Below, in pieces: positions 60,317 to 64,000 of a stretch of DNA of 64,000 nt. Both the position numbers and the translations under genes were made by a program. Origin of the DNA: Phoenix dactylifera (taxonomy: Eukaryota; Streptophyta; Magnoliopsida; Arecales; Arecaceae); the NCBI RefSeq assembly GCF_009389715.1, contig NC_052409.1, forward strand, positions 1,032,001 through 1,096,000. The letters run 5' to 3'. The notes below the pieces were generated by a model that saw nothing but the letters and a program-made list of their open reading frames with translations, did not search any database and was not told the DNA's origin. Position 1 is the stretch's first letter; each line of letters starts with the position of its first letter.

Positions 60317-63300
60317 CTAGGTTCTTGCGTCCATGGCCAGGATGGTGCTCAAGTTCAAGGGGCTCATGTACTTGGTTGTTCCAGCCATGAATTGACGCAC
60401 AAGGATCCGGTTGGCTCTCTCCGTGGGATGGAAGGCGTCCCAGAATGCAAAGATGTCTCTATTCGGGCATACGTTGGACAGCACAGTGCAGAGCCCGATG
60501 CCGTTGTAAGGCCCTTGCCCGCAACATGCAATCTTTGATGTGACAAAACCTGCCATACATAATAATATGTTGACGCCTTTTAGTAGGTAAGCTGTCATTA
60601 AGTACCAGAAAATGTATTCAAATAGGTATGCTCCCTACGAAGCCCCTCCATTTCCTTCCAACTCAACCTCATTCTTAAAAGCTTGAGATTGGTTCTCGAA
60701 GCCTGGCTTTCTTCCCTTAGTTTTTTTGTTTTTTTTTTCCAGGATGCTATGGAAGAGGGTAGAGGGTAGACCCATCAAAGAAGAGTTTGCACAATTTGCA
60801 TTGCAAGAGTAGTACAATTTTGGATGGGATGGATGGCTATCAAATAGGATGGATATTTGCATATCATATGCCGCATGCTTTGCATGCAGTACACCGCATC
60901 CTACTTAATAGCCGTCCATCTTTATAGTTGGATGACGTTGTAGCCATTCAAGACAATATTACTCTTTATAGTGCAAAATGTGTACCGCTGAAGATTCTGA
61001 ATCATCAAAGAAATGAGTTGTTCATAAATGGTTCAATTGGCTTGCTCATGAAACCAGCTTGTTCAAGCATAGTCAGGGCAATCTTAAATCATAAATAAAT
61101 AAGTTATTATTGATAAAAAAAATCTAGTTAATTCGTTAATTAATTTTTATTATTAACTATTATTATAAATAAAAAATATTTATATACATTTAATTTTGAT
61201 AAAAATGTAATTATATAGAAAAGAATCTATTGTAGTTGCTAAGTTTGAAAGGCAGCCAGGATAATGAGCTCAAGCCTCTCTTTAGATGCATATGAGAGCT
61301 TAGAGGGACAGCTCGTACCCGAAGTTAGATCTGGTGGGTCTCGAGCCTAGCAAGATTACAAAACCAGCCAAGCCTGAGCCAGAATTAGGAAGCCTGAGCT
61401 TGGCTTTTTGACATTCCGTAGGAGTGGGTTGGTTGGAATTATTAATCCATAAAGTTGACCCCACGGAGGTAGGTTGTCCGCCAGGTAACAATAAATAATG
61501 GTTACATCCGATAGTTAACTTTTACCGTATGCTTGCGGGTCGGATATGAAGTCCATGTGCATCGAGTAGACATTCACCGAGAAGAAAACATCCGAGCCAA
61601 TCTGGCTGTTGAGCTCATTCACGACCTGGATCAGCTGGGGATTGAATAGATTTGAGGCTCCATTAAGCTCAGGGTCGCAGTGCCCGGTCCTACTTCTTAA
61701 TGCAAGCTCCGCTGGGACGCAGCCAAGGGGCCCAGTCCCGGTCACCAGCACTCGACGGGCCCCCAATTCATATAGGCCCTGCAATGTTACATCCCAAAAA
61801 TCAATCACTTCTTTGGGAGCAAAGTGGGATCTTTCCCCCTTCTGTTTAATTTGCCAACAAAGCTACTTTAATGGTTCTACTGAAATGCCAGTTCAAATAT
61901 TGACTCCAAAAGGTTTGACAAAGCTATAAGTAAAGCACGCATCAATTTGTATCAAACAAGATAGTTTTGTTTTGTTACCTTTTGTTTAATTTGTTAACAG
62001 AGCTCCAGTTTCAATATGGATTCCAAAAAGCTTAACAAAGTTATTACTAGATATCATATTTCAGCATTTTTTTTCCTTTTTTTTTAGCAAGATCTTTCAT
62101 CTATTTTTGGATGTCCGAGAATTTAAAGAGCTAACAAGAAATATTGTAATCCAGTCTAAACCATCATCAAAGATTCACAAAAAAAATTAGGTTAGGAACA
62201 AGGGATCTTGACAATTATTTGCCTTGCCCTAGTGCTGGTTTTAATTATACTGGCCTTGTCTCCACCCACGGATGCAATGCCCGTGATCGAATCTGTTCCT
62301 TGGCATGCAGACCACGTGGTTGTACGAATGCACCAACCCACAATAAATTGTGCTCCTAGCATTGAATTGAATACCGTAACAGGAATAGGGTCTCTCACGC
62401 TAATCGGCTCTAATTAAGGTGGCAATGAAGCGAGAAACATAACCTGACATGCACTACTGGCCATGCTTGCAAGTTATTCCGGAACAATTCTGCTAGAGGT
62501 GGAGATACGTAATTCAGGAATAATGTGAGACACCAAAAGTTTGCACAGATTTCAGATAGCTAAATATTGAGAATGTCTGTATGCTTATTCATGAATTACA
62601 ATAGCAAGAAAAAAAGAATCAACACAATGTGTGAGGATTTCTTGGACTAATGCATGATAATTCATGAATTAATTATCAAGTTCATGAATAATTGAGTTAT
62701 CTGTGATTAATTTGTTGGAATCATTCTGCCCAAGGAAAAACAGACTACAATGCGAGAGCTTCTCAATGAGTCAGAGGACATTGCCGCCATGTTGCTAAAA
62801 GTCTTACTTCATCGTCAGAGGTTTAATTATTTGCAATGAAGGTGCTTTTTAAGAGCTAAAAATATGAAGTGCGCATCTGTGAGAGGAAGACATAACACTA
62901 CAAAGTGCCCGGCCGCAGCACAACTCACAGGGCTTATATAAAAGGAAAGAGTGGACAAAGAAAAACTTTTGTCTTCAGTACTGGTCGGCCATGAAATTAA
63001 GGTTTTGGTGCAGTGATATCCTTAATTTCACTGGTGAAAAACCAAACTGCGCTGGTACGTAGTAATATCGATCTACTTATTTGCCATCTTTTTTGAAAAG
63101 ATGAACTTATCAAACTGAAAGGAAAGACTAGAGCTAGACATGAAACATACTGCAACTCCATCAAAACCATAAAAAAAAAAAAGGAAGAAAGAAACATACT
63201 GCAAGTATCTTCCTGTACTCGGACATCAGATAGGTGACATAGTTAGGCAAGGTGAACTGTCGAGATCTCACGGAGAAAGGCACCAAGTAGTAGTTGTTGA

Positions 63301-64000
63301 CAAAGTCGTTGCCCCCGAGGGTGATCAGAACGAGCGCTTGGTTCACGAGACGCTGCGTCTGCTCCGGACCTATCAGGGAGCTCAATCTCTGCTGGTACTG
63401 CTCGAAGTAGTGCAATTGCGTCCATATCCTAATTATGTTCACCTGCGAAGGTTATTCAAGTCAATCAGTCACCATATGGATTGCTAGCGAATTACAAACC
63501 ATGCATTAGTCCTACTTACAAACTGGATTCCAGTATCGTTGAGAATTCCGACGCCTGCTGATGCGAAGTTGGCACCCACAAGTAGCTTTTCCCCTCGGAG
63601 CTCGGGACTCAAGTATGGCAGTGTGGGTTCAGCTCCCAGATTCTCACCTGAAACGTTGTTCGAATCCTTGGTTGAGAAGAAAATATAAGGAACTTAAAAA
63701 ACTCACAGAATCTAAGCAGCAGAAGCTCAACGCCAGGAAAGAACATCTAGTGATCATGCTTCAAACTAAATTATGGATACACAGTGCAGGTTGGTTAGCT
63801 GTGGATGCCTCGTGAAGTGAATGAAACACTAACTTATTATGTCAGGGACGTTCATCCCATTGGAGAAACGGCCGGTTGGTCGGCGAGTCGGGGAGTCGAT
63901 GCCGTAAGGGGGTGCATCGGCTCGGGCTGTGGTTGCTAGGTAGTTGTTGTTGCCGTTATCCACAAGAGAATCGCCAAAAACGAAGAAGGCACGAGCTGCC
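60317..64000 (-). CDS. GDSL esterase/lipase, 5' end outside the window
   Basis: Five exon pieces, 64000-63834 (partial), 63647-63520, 63442-63200, 61778-61526 and 60549-60317, join in frame to 341 residues; the start codon and signal peptide lie beyond base 64000. GDSL blocks are complete: block [16 protein letters not shown] with the catalytic serine, block [13 protein letters not shown] with glycine, block [15 protein letters not shown] with asparagine, and block [11 protein letters not shown] with the catalytic Asp and His. The C-terminal half ([24 protein letters not shown]) is that of the plant GDSL subfamily of Arabidopsis At5g33370 and LTL1 as I recall it. These are secreted serine hydrolases acting on lipid esters, in some cases on cutin precursors. 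Intron 4 runs from 60550 to 61525. Confidence 0.92.
60829..60935. mobile_element. Short hairpin element (MITE-like), copy 2
   Basis: Arms of 23 bases (60829-60851 and 60897-60919) are inverted repeats with three mismatches, starting ATGGATGGCTATC and ending ATAGCCGTCCAT. The loop has GCCGCATGCTTTGCATGC. The right half (TAATAGCCGTCCATCTTTAT) resembles that of the hairpin at 39056-39160 (AAATAGCTGTCCATCTCTAT), so both seem to belong to one family. It sits in the last intron of the GDSL lipase gene. Confidence 0.55.

Noticed and set aside
1-64000. CRISPR arrays, operons and bacterial-type elements
   Set aside because: The window is plant nuclear DNA; the tandem repeats seen are diverged, without regular spacers.

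Overview
The window is nuclear DNA from a flowering plant. Genes are split by many GT-AG introns (up to about 3.8 kb), intergenic DNA is AT-rich, the proteins are plant-type, and one stretch matches plastid ycf3. Protein style, GC-rich first exons in AT-rich surroundings and a dispersed GTACCG/GA-rich repeat suggest a monocot, and I would guess a palm. That last step is inference from memory, not a database result.

Layout, left to right. (1) 1071-1328, plus: orphan last exon of ribosomal protein eL21. (2) 2839-14929, minus: 16-exon FAD synthase-like gene (PAPS-reductase/PP-loop domain, then MoCF/molybdopterin-binding domain), 511 aa. (3) 15-22 kb: AT-rich, no convincing gene. (4) 22101-26500, plus: 7-exon neprosin/DUF239 secreted peptidase-like gene, 441 aa. 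(5) 29546-36855, minus: 5-exon HAD phosphatase, 271 aa. (6) 37175-38186: about 1 kb DNA transposon with terminal inverted repeats. (7) 38698-41704, plus: broken laccase gene. (8) 42816-46327, minus: 7-exon SNARE gene SEC20, 295 aa, with a non-coding 5' exon and an intron that holds a plastid ycf3 fragment. (9) 47798-48212: small LTR-type (TRIM-like) fossil. (10) 49118-58768, plus: 6-exon TH2 gene (TenA plus HAD phosphatase; thiamine salvage and TMP dephosphorylation), 558 aa. (11) 60317-64000, minus: GDSL esterase/lipase, 5' end beyond the window.

Exon chains were built by hand from splice sites, reading frame and remembered family sequences. For the FAD synthase, neprosin, HAD, SEC20 and TH2 genes every intron phase closes and the total length is a multiple of three, so those models are strong. 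The genes look like an ordinary mixture of unrelated housekeeping and cell-wall/secretory genes: FAD synthase and TH2 both handle cofactors, but they are about 34 kb apart and I see no sign of a cluster.

I found no undescribed multi-gene system. The best leads are: an in-frame, presequence-like upstream ORF in TH2 ended by one stop before the main ATG; a pair of inverted GTACCG/GA-rich elements inside a TH2 intron, from a family seen at several other places here; a laccase gene that keeps its TATA box but has lost a copper-binding motif; a TIR element with many GATCAC subterminal motifs; and a three-copy tandem repeat of about 200 bp in intron 1 of the FAD synthase gene.
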